A stretch of DNA of 64,000 nt from an uncultured Chitinophaga sp. (GCA_902168205.1 CABHOK010000003.1:372001-436000), one strand, 5' to 3'; shown: positions 41,957 through 50,739, counted from the first letter of the stretch. The notes: a model not told the origin generated them from the letters alone. Numbers and translations are program-made.

Positions 41957-44163
41957 ATAGAAGCCGGTTGTACCTGGTGTTTGTTGAGTACACTTACAAA
42001 ACCTTCTACAAACTCAACCACTTCGCGGATGTCGTCTGCAGCAAGTTCTTCACGCTTCTTATATACCAGCAGTTTATTGCGATGTGATTCGATGTGTATG
42101 CCGTTGTGATTTTCAAGATATACCAATGCGCTTTCAGAGAAGAATTCGCGAACTGCGGCTTCGTCATCACCACGCAGATAGTATTTCCTGGAGAACACCG
42201 GGTGATCTTTGAAGTCTATATCTTTTCCGAAAGTAAGTTCCGAGAATTTAGTCCAGAGGTCTTCAGGCTCCAGTGCAAAATCAGGAATGGTAATATTCAG
42301 ATCCGTTACATGCAGAATTGTGATGTGTGTATCCTGCTGTGCTGTGCGTGCACCTTCGCTTAGCGTGATATCCGAAACTTCAATCTTGGCGAAGTCGCTA
42401 TATTTCAGCAATACGTTTTCTTCGTATTCGATCTTGTTTCCTTTCTGTATCGGGAAATCTTTATACTTGGCAGCTGTACGAACCTTTTGCGGATAGAAGT
42501 TGAAATCATTTTTGTCAGCAAGGGTACGCAGTGTTATCTGGCGCGGTGTAAGACGTATCTCAATTTTGTTTGCAGAGTCTTTTGATATTTTACGCGCTGC
42601 CAGCGGGTGATTGGAGAATGGACTGAATCGCTCAAGACCATTCCATACTACTTTACCGCCCGTCTGATGATAGTCTTCTTCGAAGTGATGGAGTTGTTCC
42701 ATGAACGAGTGATCTACCAGTTTAGCATCGCCAAAGCTGAACGTGATCAGTTTACCTGGCTTGAACTGGCTGAACAGTTTCTTGTAGCCCAGGAAGTTCG
42801 AGAACGTAGCAGCACCTTTTACTTTTACAGTATACTCGTCATTCTCCTCGGTAAGTGTATAGTCTGCTTTGAATAAACTTGTGAACGGAGCACCGTTAAT
42901 GATGTGGAAGATAAATTTGGTAAGGATACCAGCTCCTACACCTAACAATAAATCTTCGGCTACGGTAACAATGATGGTTACTACGAATATTACAAATTGC
43001 TCAGGACCGATCTTGTAGGTACCTATAAATTCTTTAGGCGATGCCAAACGATACGCTACAGCAATAAGCATGGCAGCCAACGCAGCATTCGGTATCATTT
43101 CAATTACCGGTATAAGCAGCAGCATGGCAATGAACAGGAACAAACCGTGAAAGAAGTTTGCCCAGCGTGTACGTGCTCCGTTGTTAACGTTCGCTGAACT
43201 ACGTGCCACTTCCGAGATCATCGGCAAACCGCCAAGTAAACCAGATATACCATTACCCAATGCTAACGCTCTTAAATCTTTGTTATAGTCTGATTTCCGT
43301 TTCCATGGATCAAGGCCGTCAATCGCTTTTACAGTAAGTAATGATTCGAGGCTGTTCACAAACAGGAACATGAATACATATTTCCAGAATACAAATGTAT
43401 CGATCGCAGCAAAGCTCGCACTGAAGGTTACGTTCTTCCAGAAATCGCCAATGCTAACCAGTGAACCTTTATACAGATTTTTGAAATCAAGTACTAATGC
43501 CAGGGGAATCATGATCACCAGCACCAGCATAGGCGCAGGTATCTTTTTGAATACACCACCGAGTGCAGGTAGACCAAAGATGATTACCAAACTTAGTATA
43601 CCGACCAACGCTATATGCCAGTTTGCATTGGCAATAAATACAGGTATATGGGTATATAACTGAATAGGGCTAAGACCTTTTGTTAAAGCCGAATCAACAC
43701 CGAGTAATACGGGAAATTGTTTCGCGAAGATCAATACACCAATGGCAGCAAGCATACCGTGTACGGCTGAGTGTGGGAAGAAATCACTGAGTGATCCGAA
43801 TTTCAGTACACCGAATAATACTTGTATTGCAGCCATGATCACAACGGCACCACATGCAAGTTGTGTAGCAGAAACGCCTTCAATGTGCAGTGCACCTAAA
43901 TCTGTTACGGCACCGGCACATACCGTGATGAGTCCTGCTGCAGGACCTTTGATGGTGAGACGACCACCTTGAAATATACTTACAACAATACCACCTACCA
44001 TGGCTGTAAGCACACCCATGGCGGCATCAAAACCGCTGGCCTTGGCTATACCAAGACTTAATGGTAATGCTAATAAAAATACCAGGAACCCCGAGAGGGA
44101 ATCGGTCTTCCAGTTTTCTTTCAGGCCTGCGAAGCCGTCTTTTGGAATATTTAAAGCTTTCAT
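41953..44163 (-). CDS. SulP-family anion transporter with STAS domain (probable bicarbonate)
   Basis: 736 residues. The N-terminal 420 form the SulP membrane domain: DSLSGFLVFLLALPLSLGIA, GGRLTIKGPAAGLITVCAGA, LFVNSLESLLTVKAIDGLDP, and GLLGGLPMISEVARSSANVN. A STAS domain follows (about 450-540; FGDAKLVDHSFMEQLHHFEED). A further 190-residue C-terminal extension of unknown fold then follows. SulP proteins carry sulfate or bicarbonate. Neighbouring carbonic-anhydrase-like, dab and porin genes favour bicarbonate here. Ion coupling (Na+ or H+) cannot be read from the sequence. Confidence 0.88.
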   Translation of the reverse strand: MKALNIPKDGFAGLKENWKTDSLSGFLVFLLALPLSLGIAKASGFDAAMGVLTAMVGGIVVSIFQGGRLTIKGPAAGLITVCAGAVTDLGALHIEGVSATQLACGAVVIMAAIQVLFGVLKFGSLSDFFPHSAVHGMLAAIGVLIFAKQFPVLLGVDSALTKGLSPIQLYTHIPVFIANANWHIALVGILSLVIIFGLPALGGVFKKIPAPMLVLVIMIPLALVLDFKNLYKGSLVSIGDFWKNVTFSASFAAIDTFVFWKYVFMFLFVNSLESLLTVKAIDGLDPWKRKSDYNKDLRALALGNGISGLLGGLPMISEVARSSANVNNGARTRWANFFHGLFLFIAMLLLIPVIEMIPNAALAAMLIAVAYRLASPKEFIGTYKIGPEQFVIFVVTIIVTVAEDLLLGVGAGILTKFIFHIINGAPFTSLFKADYTLTEENDEYTVKVKGAATFSNFLGYKKLFSQFKPGKLITFSFGDAKLVDHSFMEQLHHFEEDYHQTGGKVVWNGLERFSPFSNHPLAARKISKDSANKIEIRLTPRQITLRTLADKNDFNFYPQKVRTAAKYKDFPIQKGNKIEYEENVLLKYSDFAKIEVSDITLSEGARTAQQDTHITILHVTDLNITIPDFALEPEDLWTKFSELTFGKDIDFKDHPVFSRKYYLRGDDEAAVREFFSESALVYLENHNGIHIESHRNKLLVYKKREELAADDIREVVEFVEGFVSVLNKHQVQPASI

Positions 44164-44172
44164 GTTAAATTA

Positions 44173-44550
44173 TTATGAGCGTTGGGGATTAGATGCATTT
44201 AAGTACAAAAAGTCAATTCCGAAATTTTTAGCGATCTCATTTTCGAAAGGGGATATCGAAAGGAAATCTTTGGAGAGCGAAACCAATTGTTTTCTGCCCG
44301 CGGTCGGAAGTTCATGACTCAGGATTTTTATCTCTTGATCAAGATCATTTTGGATATAGCAGATGAACTTTATCCGATCGCCATCTTCGGCATACGCTGT
44401 ATATAGTGTACAGTGATTGCCCGGTAGCTGCAGTAATTCTGCTACTACGGTATAGAAGTGGCTATAGGACAGGACCGGAATTTCAAGGGTTGAAACGTGG
44501 TCAGTTTTTTTCACCGCCAGGTAATGCGATGAACTGAGAGTCTTGTTCAT
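44173..44550 (-). CDS. NuoC/HycE-N-like small protein next to SulP
   Basis: 125-residue soluble protein that I think is a stand-alone Complex1_30kDa-like domain. The middle has KFICYIQNDLDQEIKILSHE and the end has SISPFENEIAKNFGIDFLYL, comparable to 'wyEREiyDlfGI.f' in NuoC and in the N-terminus of hydrogenase-type HycE/HyfG. Key family Glu and FGI residues are kept, the Asp before FGI is replaced by Asn. No other complex I or hydrogenase gene lies adjacent. The sulP gene follows 9 bases later. Because DabB is itself NuoL-like, this may be a borrowed coupling or regulatory piece (inference). The family call is by eye only. Confidence 0.5.
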   Translation of the reverse strand: MNKTLSSSHYLAVKKTDHVSTLEIPVLSYSHFYTVVAELLQLPGNHCTLYTAYAEDGDRIKFICYIQNDLDQEIKILSHELPTAGRKQLVSLSKDFLSISPFENEIAKNFGIDFLYLNASNPQRS

Positions 44551-44596
44551 AACTGAAATAATTAGAATGAATTGATGAATATGTTCTTTGACGGAA

Positions 44597-44702
44597 CCGA
44601 CCCGAGCAGACTTACCTAATGTTGTATGCGGAAGAAATGATCAGGTCGGCTAAATCACAGGAGAACAAAAGAGATTTAGCGCGACTATGCCGAATAAGGC
44701 AT
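44597..44702 (-). promoter_or_regulatory. Cluster of inverted repeats before the NuoC-like/sulP genes
   Basis: Three stems occur in a row: CCGACC (44597-44602) with GGTCGG (44644-44649), GCTAAATC (44649-44656) with GATTTAGC (44673-44680), and ATGCC (44687-44691) with GGCAT (44698-44702). No T-run follows. The position mirrors the structured region before dabA. Confidence 0.45.
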
Positions 44703-44745
44703 GGCGTTACAGGGACTTGCGAAAAGTCAGCCTGGAAAAGAGAAA

Positions 44746-45111
44746 TCAGATTATAAATGCGCGATGCAGCGTAAACAAAGGCGGATGCCGGTCAATGCGA
44801 TTGCTAAAAGCAAGTGGATCAAATTTACTTTCGTGCAGTTGCGTCAGCACGAAAGAATGATCAGAAAAATCAATGAGTGGGGAAAAGTCAACGAGGTCAA
44901 TTACCTCAGCTTTATATTCTTCAGTCTCATCCTTTTCTTTTAACAGTAACGGAACAACAATCGAGCTGTGATGAGCATGAAGAACAAGTCCGTGATGATC
45001 GTCAATCACACCGGAGTTTTGTGTCACTACGGTAAAAAATGCCGGTGACAAAAACTGGAATAGCAATGCCAGGAGCACTATTCGCATAAGTTGTCTTGAG
45101 ATTCCGGTCAT
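44746..45111 (-). CDS. Small exported protein upstream of the SulP operon
   Basis: 121 residues with an N-terminal hydrophobic segment (about 9-28), a His-rich stretch LVLHAHHSS, an acidic block LLLKEKDETEEYK, DSHSF-like hydrophobic/acidic middle and an end PPLFTLHRAFII. It resembles the 122-residue protein upstream of dabA in length, order of regions and the last residues (…QRSLII there). No named family is recognised. Histidines could bind metal. It is the first gene of the leftward sulP unit, with a 195-base structured gap behind it. Confidence 0.6.
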   Translation of the reverse strand: MTGISRQLMRIVLLALLFQFLSPAFFTVVTQNSGVIDDHHGLVLHAHHSSIVVPLLLKEKDETEEYKAEVIDLVDFSPLIDFSDHSFVLTQLHESKFDPLAFSNRIDRHPPLFTLHRAFII

Positions 45112-45239
45112 CTTAACGTATTGAGTTACACAAAGGTGTATAGTTTTTTGAGAAACTAGATTGTGAATATATGATTTTTTTTGGAATGTAATACCCGATT
45201 CGCTTTTGTCAACTTTTGTGTTAACGATTGCAAATCAGA

Positions 45240-46295
45240 TTAATACTTCTCCAGAAACTTCATCAAGGTTTTTATTTCTTTCTCTTTCAAAGCCGGGAAG
45301 TTGGCGATTCTGAAGGTAACAGGCTTATAATTGCCATAGCCTTCGCCCAGTAAAATACCTTCTTTCTTCGCGCTCTTTTTAATGGTTGCTACAGTTTGTT
45401 CATCCGCTGTTACCGGTATCACCGTGTAGGATTGTACAGCTTCTTCATTCACGAAATGGCGTATGTTTTTTCTGCTTTTCAGAAAAATGATCCACTTGTT
45501 GTAGCGCTCTTCGATCAGATCGTGCGTGGCTTTTATAGCGTCCATATTTTCCAGTACGCGCATTAGTAAGTAAATACCGAGCACGTTGGGAGTAAACGGT
45601 GTCTGCCATTTGTCCATCATCTCCGTCATAAACATAAGGCTGTTATAGTGATTCTTCTCGTTGATCGTCTTGACACGCTCGATGGCTTGAGGCGAGCAAA
45701 CCATCAGTCCCAATCCTGCAGGCAATCCAAAACATTTCTGTACAGAAGCCAGCCATATATCTGCTGATTTAAAATCAAGATCGATACCTGCCATGGAAGA
45801 TGTAGCATCGATCGCGAGTAAATACGAAGGATTGTTTTTCTTGATTGCACGAATAATCGCGTTACTCACCTGCGTGCCGTTGGAGGTTTCGTTTTGCGTT
45901 ACGCAGATGAGACCTTCTTTTAAATCGAAGATCAGTTTTTTAGGATCGAGTTTTTCATTTACATCAAATGGAAGCGGTTCTGCAAAGGGATGAATGCGTT
46001 TGGTATAGTCGAACCACTTCTGTCCAAAAGAGCCGTTGTATAAGTGGTAACTCTTATCCGTTACAATAGACTGCGCGATAATCTCCCAGCACTCCGTTGC
46101 TGAAGATGTAAAGAATACGGTATAGTTGCGCGGTATATTCAGTTTCTGTTTCAGCAGTTTTATAGTCTTCTCCGACATGCTCACGAAATCATCGCTGCGG
46201 TGATTGATGCTCATGATGCCTGCTGTAAAAGCATCTTTTACATATTTAGGTATTTCGTCATGTACACGTGATGGACCTGGATAAAAGGAGATCAT
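45240..46295 (-). CDS. Class V aminotransferase, phosphoserine-aminotransferase-like
   Basis: 351 residues beginning ISFYPGPSRVHDEIPKYVKD, with the PLP-lysine region ASVQKCFGLPAGLGLMV near 200 and TPNVLGIYLLMRVLENM in the C-half. NHRSDDFVSMSEKTIKLL and TSSATECWEIIAQSIV match PSAT/alanine-glyoxylate aminotransferases. It probably makes phosphoserine for serine biosynthesis (serC role) or acts on a related amino acid. The family alone does not settle this, and no serA is adjacent. It stands alone between the SulP unit and aroQ. Confidence 0.85.
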   Translation of the reverse strand: MISFYPGPSRVHDEIPKYVKDAFTAGIMSINHRSDDFVSMSEKTIKLLKQKLNIPRNYTVFFTSSATECWEIIAQSIVTDKSYHLYNGSFGQKWFDYTKRIHPFAEPLPFDVNEKLDPKKLIFDLKEGLICVTQNETSNGTQVSNAIIRAIKKNNPSYLLAIDATSSMAGIDLDFKSADIWLASVQKCFGLPAGLGLMVCSPQAIERVKTINEKNHYNSLMFMTEMMDKWQTPFTPNVLGIYLLMRVLENMDAIKATHDLIEERYNKWIIFLKSRKNIRHFVNEEAVQSYTVIPVTADEQTVATIKKSAKKEGILLGEGYGNYKPVTFRIANFPALKEKEIKTLMKFLEKY

Positions 46296-46444
46296 GAGAA
46301 TGAGGGTTTATTGCTGTTTAAGAAAATTTAACTATATATTCCGTGCTATACTTGTACTGCAGGAGTACAAGGCTGTAGGTAATGATACGAGTATAAAATA
46401 TTTAGGTTTATGCGTGACTTCACTGTTCATAGCGCATCTAACCT

Positions 46445-46876
46445 TTATTTCGCAGCTGTGCGTGTCTTGAAGTATTCAATAGCGAGTGCATAGCCTTCCA
46501 AGCCAAAGCCTGTCATCATACCAACACATTTTGAAGTGATAAGACTTTTATGCCTGAACTCTTCGCGCGCATACACATTGGAGATGTGAACTTCCACTAC
46601 GGGTGTAGAAATGCCACCAACAGCATCGTGAATGGCAACGGAAGTATGGGTATAGGCTCCGGCATTGAGAATGATGCCATCGAAGCTGAAACCGACTTCG
46701 TGAATCTTGTTGATGAGTTCACCTTCTACATTGGACTGATAGTAATGAAGCTCATGTTCCGGGAAACGCTTTTTCAGTGTTTCGAAAAAATCTTCGAACG
46801 AAAGGTTTCCGTAAACAGTAGGTTCTCGTTTGCCGAGCAGATTTAAATTAGGGCCGTTAATGATCTGTAGTTTCAT
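46445..46876 (-). CDS. aroQ: Type II 3-dehydroquinate dehydratase
   Basis: Third step of the shikimate pathway. The 143 residues start MKLQIINGPNLNLLGKREP and carry the flexible-lid YG, NAGAYTHTSVAIHDA, EVHISNVYAREEFRHKS and the end GYALAIEY, all as in type II enzymes (small dodecamer subunit). The ATG is preceded directly by a run of seven C on this strand (46884-46878), unusual for a translation start in this AT-rich setting. It is divergent from xerD. Confidence 0.96.
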   Translation of the reverse strand: MKLQIINGPNLNLLGKREPTVYGNLSFEDFFETLKKRFPEHELHYYQSNVEGELINKIHEVGFSFDGIILNAGAYTHTSVAIHDAVGGISTPVVEVHISNVYAREEFRHKSLITSKCVGMMTGFGLEGYALAIEYFKTRTAAK

Positions 46877-46954
46877 TGGGGGGGTGTTGCGATATTTCGA
46901 AAGTTAAAGGCACAGGTGAAGAATAAAAAACTTTCTTTCGCTTAATATTGAAGT

Positions 46955-47863
46955 ATGAACTGGGAAATGCAGATGCGACATTTTAATAACTACCTGAAAC
47001 TGGAGCGATCGCTTTCAGAGAATTCGGTAGAAGCATACCTGCATGATGTAGCCATGCTACAACAGTTTATCACGATGAAATATCCGCAGGTAACTCCGGT
47101 GCAGGTGACTACAAAATTACTACAGGAGTTTCTGCAGTATATAAATGAGCTGGGCATGAGCGCCTATAGCCAGGCGAGAATTCTCTCAGGCATCAAGGCT
47201 TTTTATAAATACCTGTTGTTCGAAGAGCTTCTTGAGAACGACCCGACTGCGCTGATAGAAGGCCCCAAGCTTGGACGAAAATTACCGGATACGTTAAGTT
47301 ACCCGGAGATAGAAACGTTATTCAATGCTATTGATCTTTCTACGCCCGAAGGTGCGCGCAATAGGGCCATGCTGGAAGTATTATATAGTTCCGGACTCCG
47401 CGTAAGCGAACTGGTTGATCTGAAACTGAACAATATTTATTTCGACATAAATTTTTTGCGTGTAGTAGGGAAGGGCAATAAAGAGCGCCTGGTGCCGATC
47501 GGTCGCGATGCCGTAAAGTTCACGAAGATCTATATAGATGAAATTCGGGGTAAACATCCGCATAAGCCTCCCCATAAAGATTCGTCTGTTTATGTATTCC
47601 TGAATCGCCACGGCAAGAAGCTCACGCGCGTAATGGTGTTTACCATTATCAAGAACCTGGCCCTGAGCATCGGGTTGAATAAAACGGTTAGTCCGCATAC
47701 ATTTCGTCATTCGTTTGCTACGCATCTTATAGAGGGTGGTGCCGATCTGCGTGCTGTTCAGGAAATGCTCGGGCACGAATCGATTACTACCACCGAAATA
47801 TATACTCACCTGGATCGTGATTATTTACGTCAGGTTATACAGGAGTTTCATCCCCGCTCCTGA
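46955..47863 (+). CDS. xerD: Site-specific tyrosine recombinase XerD
   Basis: 302 residues: N-terminal SAM-like DNA-binding domain (LKLERSLSENSVEAYLHDV) and catalytic domain with Arg in YSSGLRVSELVDL, Lys in VGKGNKERLVP, HxxR as HTFRHSFATHL, and the nucleophile Tyr in TTTEIYTHLDRDYLRQV. XerD with XerC resolves chromosome dimers at dif. In Bacteroidota often a single XerD/XerA-like protein suffices. The N-terminal MNWEMQMRHF leaves a choice of starts five codons apart. No mobile-element context is present, so it is the housekeeping enzyme. Confidence 0.94.
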   Translation: MNWEMQMRHFNNYLKLERSLSENSVEAYLHDVAMLQQFITMKYPQVTPVQVTTKLLQEFLQYINELGMSAYSQARILSGIKAFYKYLLFEELLENDPTALIEGPKLGRKLPDTLSYPEIETLFNAIDLSTPEGARNRAMLEVLYSSGLRVSELVDLKLNNIYFDINFLRVVGKGNKERLVPIGRDAVKFTKIYIDEIRGKHPHKPPHKDSSVYVFLNRHGKKLTRVMVFTIIKNLALSIGLNKTVSPHTFRHSFATHLIEGGADLRAVQEMLGHESITTTEIYTHLDRDYLRQVIQEFHPRS

Positions 47864-47919
47864 TTGGTAATTTACAGTAATTCATACGGGCGCGATTTTA
47901 GTACGCACCTGAAATGCTG

Positions 47920-47927
47920 TAACTTTG
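47920..47927 (+). promoter_or_regulatory. Candidate -7 element of the DUF4136 gene
   Basis: TAACTTTG matches TAnnTTTG exactly, 57 bases before the start codon. The -33 region has only a weak TTTT word, so support is moderate. Confidence 0.35.
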
Positions 47928-47984
47928 TAGCCTGTTGGACACGAGTCAAAAACGGTATGAAAAAAATATTTACGTATTAGAAGT

Positions 47985-48533
47985 ATGAACATGAAGAAAT
48001 ATACTATAGCCGCCCTTGTATTGTTTTGCTGTTGCGTTACAGCAATGGCGCAGTCGTTTAAAGTTGTGGAAGCTCCCAACGCAGATGTAACCAGGTATGA
48101 AACTTTTACCGTTGTGAAAGGTGAAGTGATTACTCCAAAAGATGAGCGCAAGATGAGCGAAGAGCAGATCTTCGAGAAAATGAAAGCTGCCATCATTAGC
48201 GAGCTCGAAGCCAAAGGCTATCGCTACGTGCCGGATTCTACTGCGCAGATGGTAGTTAGCTATGTAACCGGATCGTTCAAGCAAACGGAAACTGAAAACC
48301 TCGGACCATTAGGAGAGACGCCTGCTTCAACAGCGGCTGACGTTGATCAGTCGCGTTCATGGTCACGCGATTTTAGGGAGACTTTACTGGAGATAGAAAT
48401 AGATCACATGCAGTCGAAAAAAGATCTTTGGAAAACGAGCGGTACTCTGCTGATGGATACTACCGATATTAAGCTGATTGATGGAACAGTGTATAAAGCA
48501 TTGCGCAAGTTCCCGAAACGCAAAAAGAAGTAA
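47985..48533 (+). CDS. DUF4136 exported protein
   Basis: 182 residues with a signal peptide (hydrophobic 7-20, cut near AMAQ-SF). The body opens DVTRYETFTVVKGE. A conserved helix ERKMSEEQIFEKMKAAIISEL leads to the DUF4136 hallmark LEAKGYRYVPDSTAQMVVSY, and later comes DLWKTSGTLLMDTTD. DUF4136 proteins are small envelope proteins, often lipoproteins, of unknown role. This one has no lipobox (signal ends AMAQ), so it is periplasmic or outer-membrane associated. The strongly basic tail FPKRKKK is notable. It ends at a good terminator. Confidence 0.8.
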   Translation: MNMKKYTIAALVLFCCCVTAMAQSFKVVEAPNADVTRYETFTVVKGEVITPKDERKMSEEQIFEKMKAAIISELEAKGYRYVPDSTAQMVVSYVTGSFKQTETENLGPLGETPASTAADVDQSRSWSRDFRETLLEIEIDHMQSKKDLWKTSGTLLMDTTDIKLIDGTVYKALRKFPKRKKK

Positions 48534-48565
48534 TATATAGTTCGATATAGACTAAGTATATAAAT

Positions 48566-48596
48566 AAAAATGCCTGGCTATATAGTCAGGCATTTT
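48566..48596. terminator. Bidirectional terminator between convergent genes
   Basis: AAAAATGCCTG (48566-48576) pairs exactly with CAGGCATTTTT (48586-48596). T-runs exist in both directions, serving the DUF4136 gene and the convergent barrel gene. Confidence 0.9.
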
Positions 48597-48618
48597 TATT
48601 ATGAAGTAAAAGTTTTTC

Positions 48619-49128
48619 TTAGCGTAAGTTGAATTTTAAACCGCCGCTGATTACGATTTGATCGAAGTCACCGATCGTAGCGCGAATCTCAGAGAATGGC
48701 ACAACGCTCTTGCCAAGCTCGAAGTTGATACCGCCACCCAGGTTCAAACCTACTTCAACATCGCTGTCATTATCACGATTGTAATCGTAATCGATGTTCC
48801 AGCGTGTAAAGTTCAAACCCCCAAAGCCATAGAATTCGAAGATGTCTTTGTTGTAGAAGTAGTAGTTTGCGTTAACGTTTACTTCGAAGAAGCTTACATC
48901 AGCGTTACCGCGATCTTCCGGAAAGTATACTACGAACTGAGGAGAGATAGTTACTTTGTTCGCTACTTTGAATTCACCGATACCACCAATTCCAACTTCA
49001 TCAATGTCGCCTGATGCTGCTGCCAGAAAGAAACCTAAACGGTTCTTTACTGCTTGCTGTGCCTGCACATTCCCTGCTAACATAAGTGTCAAGCATGTAA
49101 GTGACGCAATAACTAAAAGTTTTTTCAT
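48619..49128 (-). CDS. Small outer-membrane beta-barrel protein
   Basis: 169 residues: signal peptide (cut near VQAQ-QA), then NRLGFFLAAASGDIDEVGIG and successive strands FKVANKVTISPQFVVYFPE, FFEVNVNANYYFY, FEFYGFGGLNFTRW, VEVGLNLGGGINFEL, and a final VISGGLKFNLR ending in Arg after an aromatic, as barrels of this lineage do. The acidic DYNRDNDSDVE loop may bind calcium or be surface-exposed. Resemblance is to OmpW/OmpX-like small barrels. No function is assigned. Confidence 0.75.
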   Translation of the reverse strand: MKKLLVIASLTCLTLMLAGNVQAQQAVKNRLGFFLAAASGDIDEVGIGGIGEFKVANKVTISPQFVVYFPEDRGNADVSFFEVNVNANYYFYNKDIFEFYGFGGLNFTRWNIDYDYNRDNDSDVEVGLNLGGGINFELGKSVVPFSEIRATIGDFDQIVISGGLKFNLR

Positions 49129-49238
49129 AGGATAAACTAAATTTTATTTAGGGCGCGAACATACCATTTTTTAGGAATATCAATAGGAGAAATCCGCCAG
49201 TAGTTATTATCCTTGCCTAAGTGTATATCTTTGCCTTC

Positions 49239-50291
49239 ATGTACAAATTTCTCATTCGCCCGCTCTTTTTTCTGATCGACCCGGAAAAGATCCACCATTT
49301 TGTGATTGCTGTTCTCCGCATAAGCGGAAGGATACCAGGGGGTAAGGCTATTCTTCGTTTTTTATTCCATTTTGAACATCCGCAATTGGAGCGTGTAATT
49401 TTTGGACTGAAATTTAAAAATCCTGTGGGCCTTGCCGCGGGCCTGGATAAGGACGCACGCATTGTTGACGAGATGGCGTGCCTCGGTTACGGCTTTATCG
49501 AGATCGGTACATTAACGCCGAAACCTCAACCTGGCAACGATAAACCCCGGTTGTTCCGGCTTCCGCAAGACCAGGCACTTATCAACCGCATGGGATTTAA
49601 TAATGAAGGTGTAGCGGCCGCTGTAGAAAGGTTAAGAAAACGGAAATCGCCTGTGCTGGTAGGGGGTAATATAGGCAAGAACAAAGTTACCCCTAACGAA
49701 AATGCAATGGACGATTATGCGTATTGCTTTGAGGCGCTATATCCGTATGTAGATTATTTTGTTATCAACGTAAGTTCTCCGAATACTCCGGGTTTGCGCG
49801 AACTGCAGGAAAAAGAGCCGTTGCAGAAATTGTTAAGCCATGTTATAACGCTCAGCAAGCAGAAAGAAAAGTATAAACCTGTATTACTAAAGATAGCACC
49901 TGATCTTTCACCTTCACAACTGGATGATATAGTCTATATACTCAAGCAAACAAAAACCGATGGTGTGATTGCTACCAACACAACTATAGACCGAAGTGAC
50001 CTGGTTACACCCACTGCCGAAGTTACGGCTATAGGAAACGGAGGCTTGAGTGGAAAGCCATTAACGCTGCGCTCAACACAGGTTATCGCCTACCTGCGCA
50101 ACATGCTGGGTAAAGATTTCCCAATTATAGGTGTAGGCGGTATAATGACTCCTGCAGACGCTGTTGAAAAACTAAAAGCCGGTGCAGACCTTGTGCAGAT
50201 ATATACCGGCTTTATATATGAAGGTCCTTCGGTTGTAAAGCGAATCAACAAGGATATACTAAATTATATCCAGGCAAAAGCTAAGGTATAG
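49239..50291 (+). CDS. pyrD: Dihydroorotate dehydrogenase (quinone), class 2
   Basis: Oxidises dihydroorotate to orotate with electrons passed to the quinone pool, at the cytoplasmic membrane. The 350 residues carry the class 2 N-terminal membrane helix [36 protein letters not shown], the catalytic Ser in [21 protein letters not shown] and [16 protein letters not shown] are all normal. A GTG six codons earlier (49221) would lengthen it, but a -7-like TATCTTTG (49226-49233) overlaps that stretch, so ATG 49239 is preferred. It ends overlapping the convergent lipoprotein gene by about 10 bases. Confidence 0.95.
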   Translation: MYKFLIRPLFFLIDPEKIHHFVIAVLRISGRIPGGKAILRFLFHFEHPQLERVIFGLKFKNPVGLAAGLDKDARIVDEMACLGYGFIEIGTLTPKPQPGNDKPRLFRLPQDQALINRMGFNNEGVAAAVERLRKRKSPVLVGGNIGKNKVTPNENAMDDYAYCFEALYPYVDYFVINVSSPNTPGLRELQEKEPLQKLLSHVITLSKQKEKYKPVLLKIAPDLSPSQLDDIVYILKQTKTDGVIATNTTIDRSDLVTPTAEVTAIGNGGLSGKPLTLRSTQVIAYLRNMLGKDFPIIGVGGIMTPADAVEKLKAGADLVQIYTGFIYEGPSVVKRINKDILNYIQAKAKV

Positions 50292-50739
50292 CCGTAAAGT
50301 ATAGCGTGGCTTTTAGTGTTCCGTCAACTTCCAGGCCGGTGTCGGGATCTTCGTAGGTCTCGTCACGTTCAGCATAGATAGTAAGTTTTGTATCGGTAAG
50401 TTCCTTAATGGTATAGTCTCCGGACAGACTGATGTCCTCAATGGTATAGTTTACGCTAAGTGTTAGCGTATTGCCGTTTTGTACCCAGGTGCCGGTAGCC
50501 GATTGCCCTTCGTCTTCAATGGTTACGGAGCCATTCGCTTTAAACTCCAGGATGGCGTTAAACGAGTCGTCATCTTCATTGCGTACAGGAATACCAAAGG
50601 CTTCCAGCGTGAACTCCATGCGTGTGCCTTGCCAGCGTCCTTCTACGGTGCGGCTTACCTCTTCTTCATCGTCATCGCAAGCACTGAAACCTGTTACCAG
50701 CAGGCCCAGCAGCAGCCATGCGTTAATTCTGCTTTTCAT
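50281..50739 (-). CDS. Lipocalin-like lipoprotein
   Basis: 152 residues. Signal with lipobox GFSAC (Cys20) followed at once by the acidic run DDDEEE. Then [12 protein letters not shown] and antiparallel strands ([48 protein letters not shown]), ending [13 protein letters not shown], as in lipocalin-like domains of Bacteroidota. The acidic residues right after the lipid-carrying Cys resemble the lipoprotein export signal that sends proteins to the cell surface in this phylum (family knowledge). Ligand unknown. It is convergent and slightly overlapping with pyrD. Confidence 0.78.
   Translation of the reverse strand: MKSRINAWLLLGLLVTGFSACDDDEEEVSRTVEGRWQGTRMEFTLEAFGIPVRNEDDDSFNAILEFKANGSVTIEDEGQSATGTWVQNGNTLTLSVNYTIEDISLSGDYTIKELTDTKLTIYAERDETYEDPDTGLEVDGTLKATLYFTAIP

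Noticed and set aside
46955-47863. Tyrosine recombinase as a sign of an integrated element
   Set aside because: Full XerD-type length and motifs with housekeeping neighbours (aroQ, pyrD); no attachment repeats, phage or transfer genes nearby.
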